A DNA stretch of 14,060 nt from JALUUH01 sp964636675 (GTDB taxonomy: Bacteria; Pseudomonadota; Gammaproteobacteria; S012-40). The DNA lies in NCBI GenBank assembly GCA_964636675.1, contig CAZWUO010000081.1, positions 1-14,060 on the forward strand. The letters are read 5' to 3'. The position numbers and the translations under genes were made by a program. The notes below the pieces were generated by a model. That model was not told the origin of the DNA and did not search any database. It saw only the letters and a list, made by a program, of their open reading frames with translations. This document shows, one piece after another, positions 1 to 8,196 of the stretch (its first letter is position 1; the number at the start of each line of letters is the position of its first letter).

Positions 1-63
1 AATATGACGCACACTAAAAGCCTAAATCCCAAACGCTATGGGTATATAGGGTTAAAGTGCTGA
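1..63 (+). other. Open frame at left window edge (possible 3' end of a truncated gene)
   Basis: Reading frame 1 is open from the first base and ends at TGA 61-63. It would encode about 20 residues finishing in YGYIGLKC. There is an ATG at position 4, but the window starts too close to judge whether this is an internal codon of an upstream gene or chance. The other two plus-strand frames stop within the first 20 bases. I recognise no family. It may simply be intergenic sequence upstream of the cold-shock gene. Confidence 0.15.
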
Positions 64-165
64 AAACATCTGAATATTTTACAGTCTATCAAGTTTTTGT
101 TGAGATTAATTCTCGGTTGCGTTAGTTTAAGCGACTCACTTTGGATCACGACGATGGAGTTAACA

Positions 166-369
166 ATGCGCACGGGTACCGTTAAATGGTTTAATCGTCA
201 CAAAGGGTATGGTTTGATCAGAGCAAACGATGTTAAAGAAGATGTTTTTGTATTTTATCCTTCGATCAAACAAGAGGGACATAAAATGTTAACTTCTGGT
301 CAGGTTGTCAAATTTCATGCTAAAGAAAATGTCCATGGAAAAATGACGACGCATGTGGAGATTGTTTAA
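166..369 (+). CDS. Divergent cold-shock-domain protein (CspA-like, 67 aa)
   Basis: This is a single cold-shock domain (OB fold), a family that binds single-stranded RNA or DNA and acts as an RNA chaperone in the cytoplasm. The start GTVKWFN (residues 4-10) and the RNP1-like stretch KGYGLIRA (13-20) are clear. RNP2 is VFVFY (27-31) where the family normally has VFVHF, so the conserved His is Phe. RNP1 has Leu17 where Phe is usual. The rest is Lys- and His-rich (GHK, FHAKENVHGK), and there is no acidic tail. The ATG at 166 is chosen because GGAG lies at 156-159, six bases upstream. A TTG at 97 or ATG at 154 would add a non-homologous N-terminus without a ribosome site. Its stop TAA (367-369) overlaps the stop of aguB on the other strand. 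Assignment to the fold is secure; its specific role is unknown. Confidence 0.85.
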   Translation: MRTGTVKWFNRHKGYGLIRANDVKEDVFVFYPSIKQEGHKMLTSGQVVKFHAKENVHGKMTTHVEIV

Positions 370-1256
370 TCGAGATAACGACGAACTAAATCAAAATAAT
401 TGTCGATTCGTCGGTCTCTAAAAAATGGCCAGTTTCGGCGTATTTTTTCTGTTTGTGCCAGGTCTAGTTCAGCCACTAAAATAGCATCCTCGCTCGTATT
501 AGCCTGGGTAAGTAGCTCGCCTTGTTGCCCAGCGATAAAGCTTGAACCCCAAAAATTTATTCCGGATGTCGCTAAGCAATCAAGGTCTTCGTGACCAACG
601 CGATTAGCGACGATAACCGGCAAATTATTACTCACTGCGTGTGCTCTTTGAATGATTCTCCAAGCATCGAGTTGCTTCATTTGTGCATCTTTACTGTCGT
701 TAGTATCCCAGCCTATCGCGGTTGGGTATACGAGCAGATCAGCGCCTGCTAAAGCCATTAAACGCGCGGCTTCGGGAAACCATTGATCCCAACAAATTAA
801 CACACCTATATTCCCAATGGATGTAGGAATGGGGTCAAAACCCAAATCGCCAGGTGTAAAATAGTATTTTTCATAATACCCCGGATCATCGGGTATATGC
901 ATTTTGCGATATATCCCTGCTAGACTACCGTCAGTGTCTAACACGACGGCAGTATTGTGATATAAGCCAACGGCACGTTTTTCAAAGAGTGAGCAAACGA
1001 TGACAACGTCGAGTTGCTTGGCTAAAGCGGCATAAATTTCTGTTGCAGGGCCGGGGATATTTTCCGCGAGATCAAAATTTTCGGGTTTTTCTGATTGACA
1101 GAAATACAAGTTATTGTGTAACTCTTGCAGAACAATAAGCTTCACCCCTTTTTTTGCGGCACGTCGTATGTTTTCTTTACAGGTGTTGATATTAGTGTTC
1201 GAATCCGCAACACAGGCTTGCTGGATACAAGCTACTTTTAAGAGCGATGACTGCAT
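366..1256 (-). CDS. aguB: N-carbamoylputrescine amidase
   Basis: A 296-residue enzyme of the nitrilase (carbon-nitrogen hydrolase) superfamily. It hydrolyses N-carbamoylputrescine to putrescine, CO2 and ammonia, the last step of the agmatine route. The catalytic Glu-Lys-Cys triad is present: Glu45 in VLQELHN, Lys118 in YRKMHIPDD, and Cys155 in LICWDQWFPEAAR. The PDDPGYYEKYYF stretch (122-133) is characteristic of AguB rather than of other nitrilases. The length is typical. The start ATG has AAGGAG 11 bases upstream (1268-1273 on the opposite strand). The gene is the distal member of a run with aguA (49-base gap) and purB. The adjacent agmatine deiminase supports the substrate assignment. The gene ends four bases inside the end of the convergent cold-shock gene, so no terminator fits between them. 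Confidence 0.95.
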   Translation of the reverse strand: MQSSLLKVACIQQACVADSNTNINTCKENIRRAAKKGVKLIVLQELHNNLYFCQSEKPENFDLAENIPGPATEIYAALAKQLDVVIVCSLFEKRAVGLYHNTAVVLDTDGSLAGIYRKMHIPDDPGYYEKYYFTPGDLGFDPIPTSIGNIGVLICWDQWFPEAARLMALAGADLLVYPTAIGWDTNDSKDAQMKQLDAWRIIQRAHAVSNNLPVIVANRVGHEDLDCLATSGINFWGSSFIAGQQGELLTQANTSEDAILVAELDLAQTEKIRRNWPFFRDRRIDNYFDLVRRYLD

Positions 1257-1305
1257 TACCTTACCTTCTCCTTCTTTGCATAATGCGCAGGTGGGTGTTG
1301 AGCTA

Positions 1306-2349
1306 TTAACAGTTTGCTACCGTGCCGCGTGGTAAATGCATGGTTAAACAATGTAGGCTACCGTTTTGTTCAATTATTGGATTGCAATTTACGCCGATAA
1401 TTTTTCTTTTTGGAAAAGCACATTTTATACTTTCCAATGCCAGAATATCATTTTTGTCATTATAGGTTGGAACGAGTACAGCGCCATTAATAATGAGGAA
1501 ATTAGCATAGGTTGCCGGTAAGCGCTGGTGCTTAGTCGAATATTTTCCAGTGGGTAGCGGAAGAGGTATAAGATGATAAGGCCTTCCATGTTTTGATCTA
1601 AATTTTTTTAAGTCGGTTTCCATTTTTTGTAGCTCATCGAAATGCGCATCACTTCTATCGGTACAAGCTACATAACAAATGGTTTCAGCATCAACAAAGC
1701 GTGCGAGGGTGTCAATATGAGCATCGGTGTCATCCCCGATTAAATGGCCATGGTGTAGCCAAAGAATATGCTCAGCCCCGAGTTCTTGCTTAAATAATTT
1801 GGCTATCTCCTGTTGCTTAAAACCAGGGTTGCGAGTCTTCGATAATATGCATTGTGTAGTGACTAATAGAGTACCTTGACCATCGCTTTCGATGCTACCG
1901 CCTTCAAGTACAATATCCAAACTCTTAAAAGGCACATCCGTAAAAGCACCTAATCGATGCAGCTCGCGAGAAATACGGTTATCGAGTATTGATGCATATT
2001 TTTCTCCCCAACCGTTGAAGCTAAAGTCAAGTATTTCAAGATTGCCATCGCGGAAAATACATATTGGGCCGTGGTCGCGCGCCCAAGTATCATTACTCGG
2101 GAGTGCATAAAAATGGAAACGATGCATATTATTTTTATTCAGTGCGAGCAATGAAATGATATGCTTTTTGTGCGCGTTATGTTGACATACAATCACTATA
2201 TTTTCGAACTGCGATATGTGCATCGCGATTTCAACAAACGTGGGTTCAACCACAGAAAGGGAATGACTCCAATCAGTTTTAGAATGTGGCCAAGTCAACA
2301 GGATTGCATCTTGCTCTTCCCATTCTGCGGGTAATCTGACGTTTGACAT
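1306..2349 (-). CDS. aguA: Agmatine deiminase
   Basis: A 347-residue member of the peptidylarginine-deiminase-type guanidino-modifying superfamily. It converts agmatine to N-carbamoylputrescine and ammonia; the next gene product finishes the conversion to putrescine. Conserved active-site segments are in family order: LPAEWE near the N-terminus (6-11), NDTWARDHGP (86-95), LEGGSIE (148-154), DDTDAHID (206-213), and the nucleophile Cys334 in GSLHCLTMHLPRG. All expected catalytic residues are present. The start at 2349 has only a weak CAGGT about 11 bases upstream. purB ends 23 bases upstream on the same strand, so the two are probably co-transcribed. Agmatine would come from arginine decarboxylase (speA), which is not in this window. 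Porphyromonas-type peptidyl deiminases share the fold, but the aguB neighbour and cytosolic character make agmatine the likely substrate. Confidence 0.95.
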   Translation of the reverse strand: MSNVRLPAEWEEQDAILLTWPHSKTDWSHSLSVVEPTFVEIAMHISQFENIVIVCQHNAHKKHIISLLALNKNNMHRFHFYALPSNDTWARDHGPICIFRDGNLEILDFSFNGWGEKYASILDNRISRELHRLGAFTDVPFKSLDIVLEGGSIESDGQGTLLVTTQCILSKTRNPGFKQQEIAKLFKQELGAEHILWLHHGHLIGDDTDAHIDTLARFVDAETICYVACTDRSDAHFDELQKMETDLKKFRSKHGRPYHLIPLPLPTGKYSTKHQRLPATYANFLIINGAVLVPTYNDKNDILALESIKCAFPKRKIIGVNCNPIIEQNGSLHCLTMHLPRGTVANC

Positions 2350-2372
2350 AGGAATTAAACCTGACGCGAGCT

Positions 2373-3749
2373 TTACGATGAACGAATATTTTTTGCCTGT
2401 TGCATGGCATTGCCAAGATAAGTAGCAGGCGTCAAAGCCATTAGTTCGTCTTTTGCTGCTTGTGGAATGTCTAAACTTTGGATAAAGCTTTTCATTGCTG
2501 TGGAATTAACTTTTTGTCCGCGGGTTAACTCCTTGAGTTTTTCATAGGGTTTCGCAACACCGTAACGACGCATCACGGTTTGTATTGGTTCGGCAAGTAT
2601 TTCCCAGTTGTTATCCAAATCAGCAGCGAGTGCGGATTGATTTACTTCGAGTTTGCTCATTCCTTTTAGGGTGGATTCATAGGCGATAACCGTATGTGCG
2701 ATTCCTACACCGAGGTTACGTAACACCGTGGAATCAGTCAGATCGCGTTGCCAGCGCGAAACGGGGAGCTTACGCGCAAGATGTTCCATGATGGCATTGG
2801 CGATGCCCAAATTGCCTTCTGAGTTTTCAAAATCGATGGGATTCACTTTATGTGGCATGGTTGAGGAGCCTATTTCACCGGCTACCGTTTTCTGTGTGAA
2901 AAATCCAATAGATATATAACTCCAAATGTCACGATTAAAATCGATTAATATGGTATTGAAGCGGCAAAGTGCATCGAATAACTCGGCAATGTAATCATGG
3001 GGTTCGATTTGGGTGGTATAGGGGTTCCAGCTGAGGCCTAGCTGCGTAACAAAGGATTTTGCGCATTGCTCCCAGTCTATATCAGGAAACGCCGAATAAT
3101 GTGCATTGTAATTACCAACGGCACCATTGATTTTTCCAAGAATCGCCACATCTGAAAAACATTTTTTTTGTCTGCGCAAACGATGGACGACATTTGCCAT
3201 TTCTTTGCCCACAGTGGTAGGCGAGGCGGGTTGCCCATGGGTGCGGGAAAGCATGGGCACAGCAGCGTATTGTTGCGCTAAGTCGGATATTGCGTCGATG
3301 ATACTCAGCAACATAGGCGACAATATTTCTGTACGTGCTGCATTCAGCATTAAGGAGTAAGCAAGGTTATTGATATCTTCCGAGGTACACGCAAAATGTA
3401 TAAATTCCGTAACGGCATTGAGTTCGCTGTTATCGGCAATAAATTCTTTCAAAAAATATTCTACGGCCTTGACATCATGATTCGTCGTGGCCTCGATCTC
3501 TTTGATACGTTGGGCGTGAGACGCATTAAAATTATGTGCGAGGGAGTCTAAAATAGTATTAGCTTGATCACTAAAGGTGGGCACCTCTGCAATGCTTGGG
3601 TGATTTGCCAGCATTTGCAGCCATCGAATTTCGACTATTACGCGATGTTTGATTAAACCAAATTCGCTAAAAATAGGGCGTAGTAGAGATGTTTTTCCAC
3701 CATATCTTCCATCGATAGGTGATATTGCACTGAGAAATGATAAATCCAT
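2373..3749 (-). CDS. purB: Adenylosuccinate lyase
   Basis: A 458-residue fumarase/aspartase-superfamily lyase, close in length to the E. coli enzyme (456). It acts twice in purine synthesis, releasing fumarate from SAICAR and from adenylosuccinate. The superfamily signature is GSSTMPHKVNPIDFENSEG (294-312), with the catalytic flexible-loop serine at position 295. SRTHGQPASPTTVG (168-181) carries the catalytic His171. TSEDINN (122-128) is also conserved. AGGAA lies six bases upstream of the ATG, a good ribosome site. It is the first gene of the apparent purB-aguA-aguB run. In E. coli purB follows hflD directly; here acnB, on the opposite strand, sits between them. Confidence 0.98.
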   Translation of the reverse strand: MDLSFLSAISPIDGRYGGKTSLLRPIFSEFGLIKHRVIVEIRWLQMLANHPSIAEVPTFSDQANTILDSLAHNFNASHAQRIKEIEATTNHDVKAVEYFLKEFIADNSELNAVTEFIHFACTSEDINNLAYSLMLNAARTEILSPMLLSIIDAISDLAQQYAAVPMLSRTHGQPASPTTVGKEMANVVHRLRRQKKCFSDVAILGKINGAVGNYNAHYSAFPDIDWEQCAKSFVTQLGLSWNPYTTQIEPHDYIAELFDALCRFNTILIDFNRDIWSYISIGFFTQKTVAGEIGSSTMPHKVNPIDFENSEGNLGIANAIMEHLARKLPVSRWQRDLTDSTVLRNLGVGIAHTVIAYESTLKGMSKLEVNQSALAADLDNNWEILAEPIQTVMRRYGVAKPYEKLKELTRGQKVNSTAMKSFIQSLDIPQAAKDELMALTPATYLGNAMQQAKNIRSS

Positions 3750-3862
3750 TGAGAGTTCCTGTATCTGGTATTATGGGCGTATTTTACACAAAAAAACTCT
3801 TTTGTTCTTTAGAATTCACGCTAAAATGTATTCTATATTTAGTCAATTAAACGAGGTGATAA
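3750..3862. promoter_or_regulatory. Divergent purB / acnB intergenic promoter region
   Basis: This 113-base AT-rich spacer must carry the promoters for purB (leftward) and acnB (rightward). For purB, a TAAAAT box lies on the minus strand at 3786-3781, about 31 bases before the start, but no good -35 hexamer is spaced 16-18 bases from it. For acnB, TTGTTC (3802-3807), TAAAAT (3822-3827) and TATATT (3834-3839) are visible, but none pairs at consensus spacing. I can place the region but not the exact start points. No operator-like symmetric repeat stands out. Confidence 0.35.
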
Positions 3863-6421
3863 GTGCTAGAAGCCTATCTAGAGCATGTTGAAGACCGTAA
3901 TAATCAAGGCTTGCCGCCACTTCCCCTGGATGCACAACAGACATCTGAATTAGTCAGTCTGATAAAAAATCCGCCTAAAGGAAAAGAGGAATACGTTTTA
4001 GAATTATTAATAAACCGGGTTCCACCGGGTGTCGATCAAGCGGCCTACGTAAAGGCGAGTTTTTTGGCCGCGATTACGCAAGGCGAAGTCACCAGTCCGT
4101 TGATTGATGCAAAAAAAGCCACTGAACTTTTGGGTACGATGTTTGGTGGGTATAACATTCAAGCCTTGATTGCTTGCCTGGATAATAATGAGCTTGCTGC
4201 GATTGCCGTCAAAGCCTTGTCCACTACATTACTTATTTTTGATGCACATCATGATGTTCTCGAGAAAGCAAAAACCAATAACTTTGCACAGCAGACGGTA
4301 GATGCTTGGGCCAATGCGGATTGGTTTACCCAGCGTGCAGCGATGCCTAAAGAAATCACGGTAACCGTATTCAAGGTGCCCGGTGAAACCAATACGGATG
4401 ACTTATCTCCGGCCTCAGAAGCATGGTCGCGCCCGGATATTCCATTGCATGCAAAAGCAATGTTAATCAGTAAAATGCCCGATGGCTTGCAGAAAATTAC
4501 AGAACTTAAAAAGAAAGGCCACCCTCTAGCATATGTAGGTGATGTTGTCGGTACCGGCTCTTCGCGAAAGTCCGCGATAAATTCAGTGTTGTGGCATATG
4601 GGTGAAGACGTTCCCTTTGTGCCGAATAAACGCCAGGGTGGGGTGATCTTGGGGGGGCAAATTGCGCCTATATTTTTTAATACCGCTGAAGATTCGGGTG
4701 CATTACCCATCGAACTCGATGTTGCTAAACTCAATATGGGCGATGTGATAAAAATAAAACCCTATGATGGTGTGGTACTTGACACCAATAATAAGGTGCT
4801 CGCCAGGTTTAATTTGCGTCCAAGCACGATGCCGGATGAGATTCGAGCGGGTGGACGTATTCCGCTTATTATCGGACGATCGTTAACCGATCGTACCCGT
4901 GAAGCCTTAGGACTAGCGTCATCGGATGTGTTTTTGCGACCCTTTGCGCCAAAAGATTCAGGCAAAGGTTTTACCTTGGCTCAGAAGATGGTGGGGCAAG
5001 CTTGCGGAGTGTCCGGTGTACGCCCCGGCGCTTATTGTGAGCCACGGATAACGACGGTAGGTTCACAAGACACCACGGGAGCGATGACGCGTGATGAGTT
5101 AAAAGAACTCGCTTGTCTGGGGTTTTCTGCGGACTTGGTTATGCAAAGCTTTTGTCACACGGCGGCTTATCCAAAACCTGTCGATATCAACTTGCAGCAT
5201 ACCTTGCCTGATTTTATCCAGACACGTGGCGGTGTTTCACTACGCCCGGGGGACGGCATCATTCATTCTTGGTTAAACCGCATGTTGTTGCCTGACACGG
5301 TGGGTACTGGTGGCGATTCACATACTCGATTTCCAATGGGAATCAGTTTTCCCGCAGGCTCAGGTTTAGTCGCTTTTGCCGCCGCGCTGGGTGTTATGCC
5401 GCTAGATATGCCAGAGTCGGTGCTCGTACGCTTTAAAGGCAAAATGCAAGCGGGTATTACGTTGCGCGACTTGGTGCATGCCATACCCTATATCGCTATC
5501 CAAAAAGGTTTACTTACCGTAGAAAAGGCAGGCAAGAAAAATATTTTTTCGGGTCGTGTACTGGAAATAGAAGGCTTGGATCATTTAAAAGTTGAGCAAG
5601 CCTTCGAATTAGCGGATGCATCAGCAGAGCGTTCTGCGAACGGCTGTACGGTGAAACTTGGTGCGGAATCGATTAAAGAATATTTAAATTCGAATATCAC
5701 ATTATTGAAATGGATGATTGCCAATGATTATGCAGACAAACGCACACTACAGCGGCGCATCGACGGCATGCAGAAATGGTTGGCAGATCCTACGTTATTA
5801 GAGCCTGATGCAGACGCGGAGTATGCAGAGATTATTGAAATAAATTTAGACACGATTAAAGAACCCCTGGTTTGCTGCCCCAATGATCCGGATGACGTCA
5901 AACCGATTTCAGAAGTAGCGGGTGAAAAAATTGATGAAGTATTTATTGGCTCTTGCATGACCAATATTGGTCATTATCGTGCCGCAGGTAAAATTCTTGA
6001 AGATGTAAACAATGTGCCTACGCGCCTATGGATTGCGCCGCCAACTAAAATGGATCAACATCAACTGACTGAAGAGGGTTATTATGCGATTTTTGGTAAA
6101 GCGGGTGCGCGTATGGAGTTACCTGGATGTTCATTGTGTATGGGGAACCAAGCACGGGTAAAAGACAATGCCACTGTTATGTCTACTTCAACCCGAAATT
6201 TTCCCAATAGACTTGGCAAAAATGCAAATGTGTATCTGTCGTCTGCCGAACTTGCAGCGGTGGCCTCGCGTTTAGGAAAAATACCAAGCTTGGATGAGTA
6301 TCAAGAGTATGTAGAAAAAATAGCACCGGTATCAGAAAATATATATCGCTATATGAATTTTCATGAGATGGAAAGTTACAAATCTGTGGCCGACAAGGTG
6401 ATACCTATCATCGTGGAATAG
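3863..6421 (+). CDS. acnB: Aconitate hydratase B (bifunctional aconitase / 2-methylisocitrate dehydratase)
   Basis: An 852-residue AcnB (E. coli 865). It interconverts citrate and isocitrate in the TCA cycle; the family also acts on 2-methylisocitrate, and apo-AcnB can bind RNA. Domain order is typical of AcnB: an N-terminal HEAT-like domain (about 1-160, beginning MLEAYLEHV), then the swivel domain (about 165-380, with GTGSSRKSA at 230-238), then the catalytic domains. The three [4Fe-4S] cysteines are present: Cys698 in GSCMTNIGHYR, and Cys756 and Cys759 in GCSLCMGNQ. Translation starts at GTG 3863; the near-ideal GAGGTGAT just upstream (3853-3860) and the match to the E. coli N-terminus support this. 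It is monocistronic, divergent from purB and convergent with hflD, with only 34 bases between the last two. AcnB supplies isocitrate for Icd, encoded 2 kb further on. Confidence 0.98.
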   Translation: MLEAYLEHVEDRNNQGLPPLPLDAQQTSELVSLIKNPPKGKEEYVLELLINRVPPGVDQAAYVKASFLAAITQGEVTSPLIDAKKATELLGTMFGGYNIQALIACLDNNELAAIAVKALSTTLLIFDAHHDVLEKAKTNNFAQQTVDAWANADWFTQRAAMPKEITVTVFKVPGETNTDDLSPASEAWSRPDIPLHAKAMLISKMPDGLQKITELKKKGHPLAYVGDVVGTGSSRKSAINSVLWHMGEDVPFVPNKRQGGVILGGQIAPIFFNTAEDSGALPIELDVAKLNMGDVIKIKPYDGVVLDTNNKVLARFNLRPSTMPDEIRAGGRIPLIIGRSLTDRTREALGLASSDVFLRPFAPKDSGKGFTLAQKMVGQACGVSGVRPGAYCEPRITTVGSQDTTGAMTRDELKELACLGFSADLVMQSFCHTAAYPKPVDINLQHTLPDFIQTRGGVSLRPGDGIIHSWLNRMLLPDTVGTGGDSHTRFPMGISFPAGSGLVAFAAALGVMPLDMPESVLVRFKGKMQAGITLRDLVHAIPYIAIQKGLLTVEKAGKKNIFSGRVLEIEGLDHLKVEQAFELADASAERSANGCTVKLGAESIKEYLNSNITLLKWMIANDYADKRTLQRRIDGMQKWLADPTLLEPDADAEYAEIIEINLDTIKEPLVCCPNDPDDVKPISEVAGEKIDEVFIGSCMTNIGHYRAAGKILEDVNNVPTRLWIAPPTKMDQHQLTEEGYYAIFGKAGARMELPGCSLCMGNQARVKDNATVMSTSTRNFPNRLGKNANVYLSSAELAAVASRLGKIPSLDEYQEYVEKIAPVSENIYRYMNFHEMESYKSVADKVIPIIVE

Positions 6422-6455
6422 ATTTTCAGGCCGCGCAATGTTGATTTATTATTAC

Positions 6456-7073
6456 TCAAATTTGATTTAATAAACGCAAGGCCTCTTTTTGAATTTTTGC
6501 GCGGCCGAATAAAAACATCATCCGTGTACCGCCTTTTTGTTTCCACAACACGGCTGAACGCATTATTGCTAATAACAAAGCGCGAATTTTATTGGCATTT
6601 GTTGGGTTTGTGAGATGCATTTGCTCGCCTGATACAACAATACGTGGTTTTAATGTGCTAATGGTTTCGGCATAGGTATCTGCAAGGTTTGCTATTATAT
6701 TTTCATGCGTTATTGGAAAACTTTTAGTTTGTGCTTCCGCTCTTTCTATGCCTGCACCCAGTTTTTGGAACAGTGCTTTATTTTTTGTTAACTGTTTTTC
6801 AAGGACAATAATTCCCAGTACATAACGAGATATTTCCATGTCTCGTTCCTTATTTTCTCGATTAAACATGGTTGACATGACGGTTAAGCCAGTCTGCAAA
6901 TTGGAAATTCCACCATAAACGTCTTCTGTTGTTGCCGCATTTGAATTCAGAATGCTTTTAATGGCGGATTCAAATCGCACGGTATTACATTGGCCGGTTC
7001 TAGCGACTTCTCTCACGAGATCTCCGGCCTGAAACATACTTGCCATCGCGGTTACTTTTTCTGTATAAGACAT
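6456..7073 (-). CDS. hflD: HflD family protein (high-frequency lysogenization protein homolog)
   Basis: A 205-residue, largely helical protein of the HflD (YcfC) family (E. coli 213). In E. coli HflD is peripherally membrane-associated and interacts with the phage lambda CII activator; its normal cellular role is unclear. Family segments are visible: VYGGISNLQTGL (52-63), ISRYVLGIIVLEKQL (81-95), LKPRIVVSG (141-149), and the C-terminal IRALLLAIMRSAVLWKQKGG (163-182). I start it at ATG 7073: AAGGT (7085-7081) lies seven bases upstream, and the reading begins like the family. The in-frame ATG at 7124 would add 17 residues overlapping mnmA. mnmA ends 10 bases upstream on the same strand, so the two form the mnmA-hflD operon known from E. 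coli. Confidence 0.93.
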   Translation of the reverse strand: MSYTEKVTAMASMFQAGDLVREVARTGQCNTVRFESAIKSILNSNAATTEDVYGGISNLQTGLTVMSTMFNRENKERDMEISRYVLGIIVLEKQLTKNKALFQKLGAGIERAEAQTKSFPITHENIIANLADTYAETISTLKPRIVVSGEQMHLTNPTNANKIRALLLAIMRSAVLWKQKGGTRMMFLFGRAKIQKEALRLLNQI

Positions 7074-7083
7074 CTTGTAGACC

Positions 7084-8196
7084 TTACTGATAGATGATTT
7101 CTGGAACTTTATCGATGACTCCACCGCCTAAGCAATGGTCGTTATCATAAAACACGACATATTGACCGGGTGTCACGGCACGTTGTGGCTGATCAAACTC
7201 GACAATGTATCGTTTTTGAGAGTCTTGAGTGATGATACAAGCTTGGTCGGTTTGCCGATAACGTGTTTTTGCTTTACAGCGAAACGGCAATTTAGGTGAT
7301 TCACCTGAAATCCAATTTACCTCTATTGCTTCTAATTTGCTACTAAAAAGTAATGGATGATTGTGTCCCTGGGATACCACTAAGATATTTTCGGCTATTT
7401 TTTTGCCGATAACAAACCATGGCTCATCACTTTCTGTGGTATTCATACCGCCAATTCCTAAACCTTTACGCTGGCCTAATGTGTAATACATGAGTCCTTG
7501 GTGCTCTGCAATTTTTTCCCCTTCTGGGGTTTGCATTTCTCCGGGCTGGGCGGGTAAAAATTGAGAAAGAAATTGGGTGAAATTTTTCTCTCCAATAAAA
7601 CATATGCCGGTGCTGTCTTTTTTATCATGGATTTCAAAGCTCATGCTTTGTGCTACTTTTCGTACTTCTGGTTTATGCATTTCTCCCAAAGGGAAAAGTG
7701 CATGAGCTAATTGGTGTTGGTTTAAAGCGTGTAAAAAATAAGATTGATCTTTGTTAAGGTCTTTTGCCTTTAATAAGCTATATTTTCCATTTTCTTCCAC
7801 GACTCTGGCATAATGACCTGTCGCAATTTTTTCCGCACCTAATGTTTTTGCTGCTTTTAGAAAAACGTCAAATTTAATTTCTTTGTTACATAATACATCA
7901 GGATTTGGCGTTCTTCCGGCTTTGTACTCATTTAAGAAATGGGAGAAAACTCTATCCCAGTATTCGGGTGCAAAATTGACCGAATGAAAATCGATATTTA
8001 AAGTTTGACTTATTTTTTTTGCGTCTTGCAAATCTTGCGCAGAGGTGCACTGATCTTCTTCAATTTGTAAGTCAACCCAGTTTTTCATAAACATGCCTGC
8101 AACATCAAATCCTTGCTTGATAAGCAACAAAGCAGTCACGGACGAATCTACGCCACCGGATAGGCCGACAATAATTTTACGAGAAGATTTATTCAC
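7084..8196 (-). CDS. mnmA: tRNA-specific 2-thiouridylase MnmA
   Basis: A 370-residue PP-loop ATPase that puts sulfur on C2 of the wobble uridine (U34) of tRNA-Lys, -Glu and -Gln, using persulfide from the cysteine desulfurase relay. The ATP-binding PP-loop is SGGVDSS (13-19). The catalytic cysteines are Cys103 in NPDVLCN and Cys199 in TGICFIGEK, equivalent to E. coli Cys102 and Cys199. QSYFLHAL (151-158), GLMYYTLGQRKGLGIGG and the C-terminal RAVTPGQYVVFY segment are also typical. The start is a GTG (8196-8194). There is no recognisable ribosome-binding site upstream, and no other start fits before the conserved VGLSGG, so initiation may be weak. It leads the mnmA-hflD pair. Confidence 0.97.
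   Translation of the reverse strand: MNKSSRKIIVGLSGGVDSSVTALLLIKQGFDVAGMFMKNWVDLQIEEDQCTSAQDLQDAKKISQTLNIDFHSVNFAPEYWDRVFSHFLNEYKAGRTPNPDVLCNKEIKFDVFLKAAKTLGAEKIATGHYARVVEENGKYSLLKAKDLNKDQSYFLHALNQHQLAHALFPLGEMHKPEVRKVAQSMSFEIHDKKDSTGICFIGEKNFTQFLSQFLPAQPGEMQTPEGEKIAEHQGLMYYTLGQRKGLGIGGMNTTESDEPWFVIGKKIAENILVVSQGHNHPLLFSSKLEAIEVNWISGESPKLPFRCKAKTRYRQTDQACIITQDSQKRYIVEFDQPQRAVTPGQYVVFYDNDHCLGGGVIDKVPEIIYQ

Noticed and set aside
97..165. TTG-initiated N-terminal extension of the first cold-shock gene
   Set aside because: The 23 extra residues do not resemble the family. The only good ribosome site (GGAG, 156-159) serves ATG 166.
4249..4734. 161-codon minus-strand frame inside acnB, and similar antisense frames in purB, clpA and icd
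   Set aside because: They lie wholly opposite clearly conserved genes, lack family features and are codon-usage shadows.
6429..6506. GGCCGCGC (6429-6436) and GCGCGGCC (6499-6506) inverted repeat around the acnB-hflD junction
   Set aside because: The arms are 62 bases apart, one lies inside hflD, and there is no T-run. It is more likely chance than a terminator.
7074..7124. Longer hflD starting at 7124
   Set aside because: It would overlap the end of mnmA by 41 bases. ATG 7073 has a well-spaced AAGGT and a family-like N-terminus.
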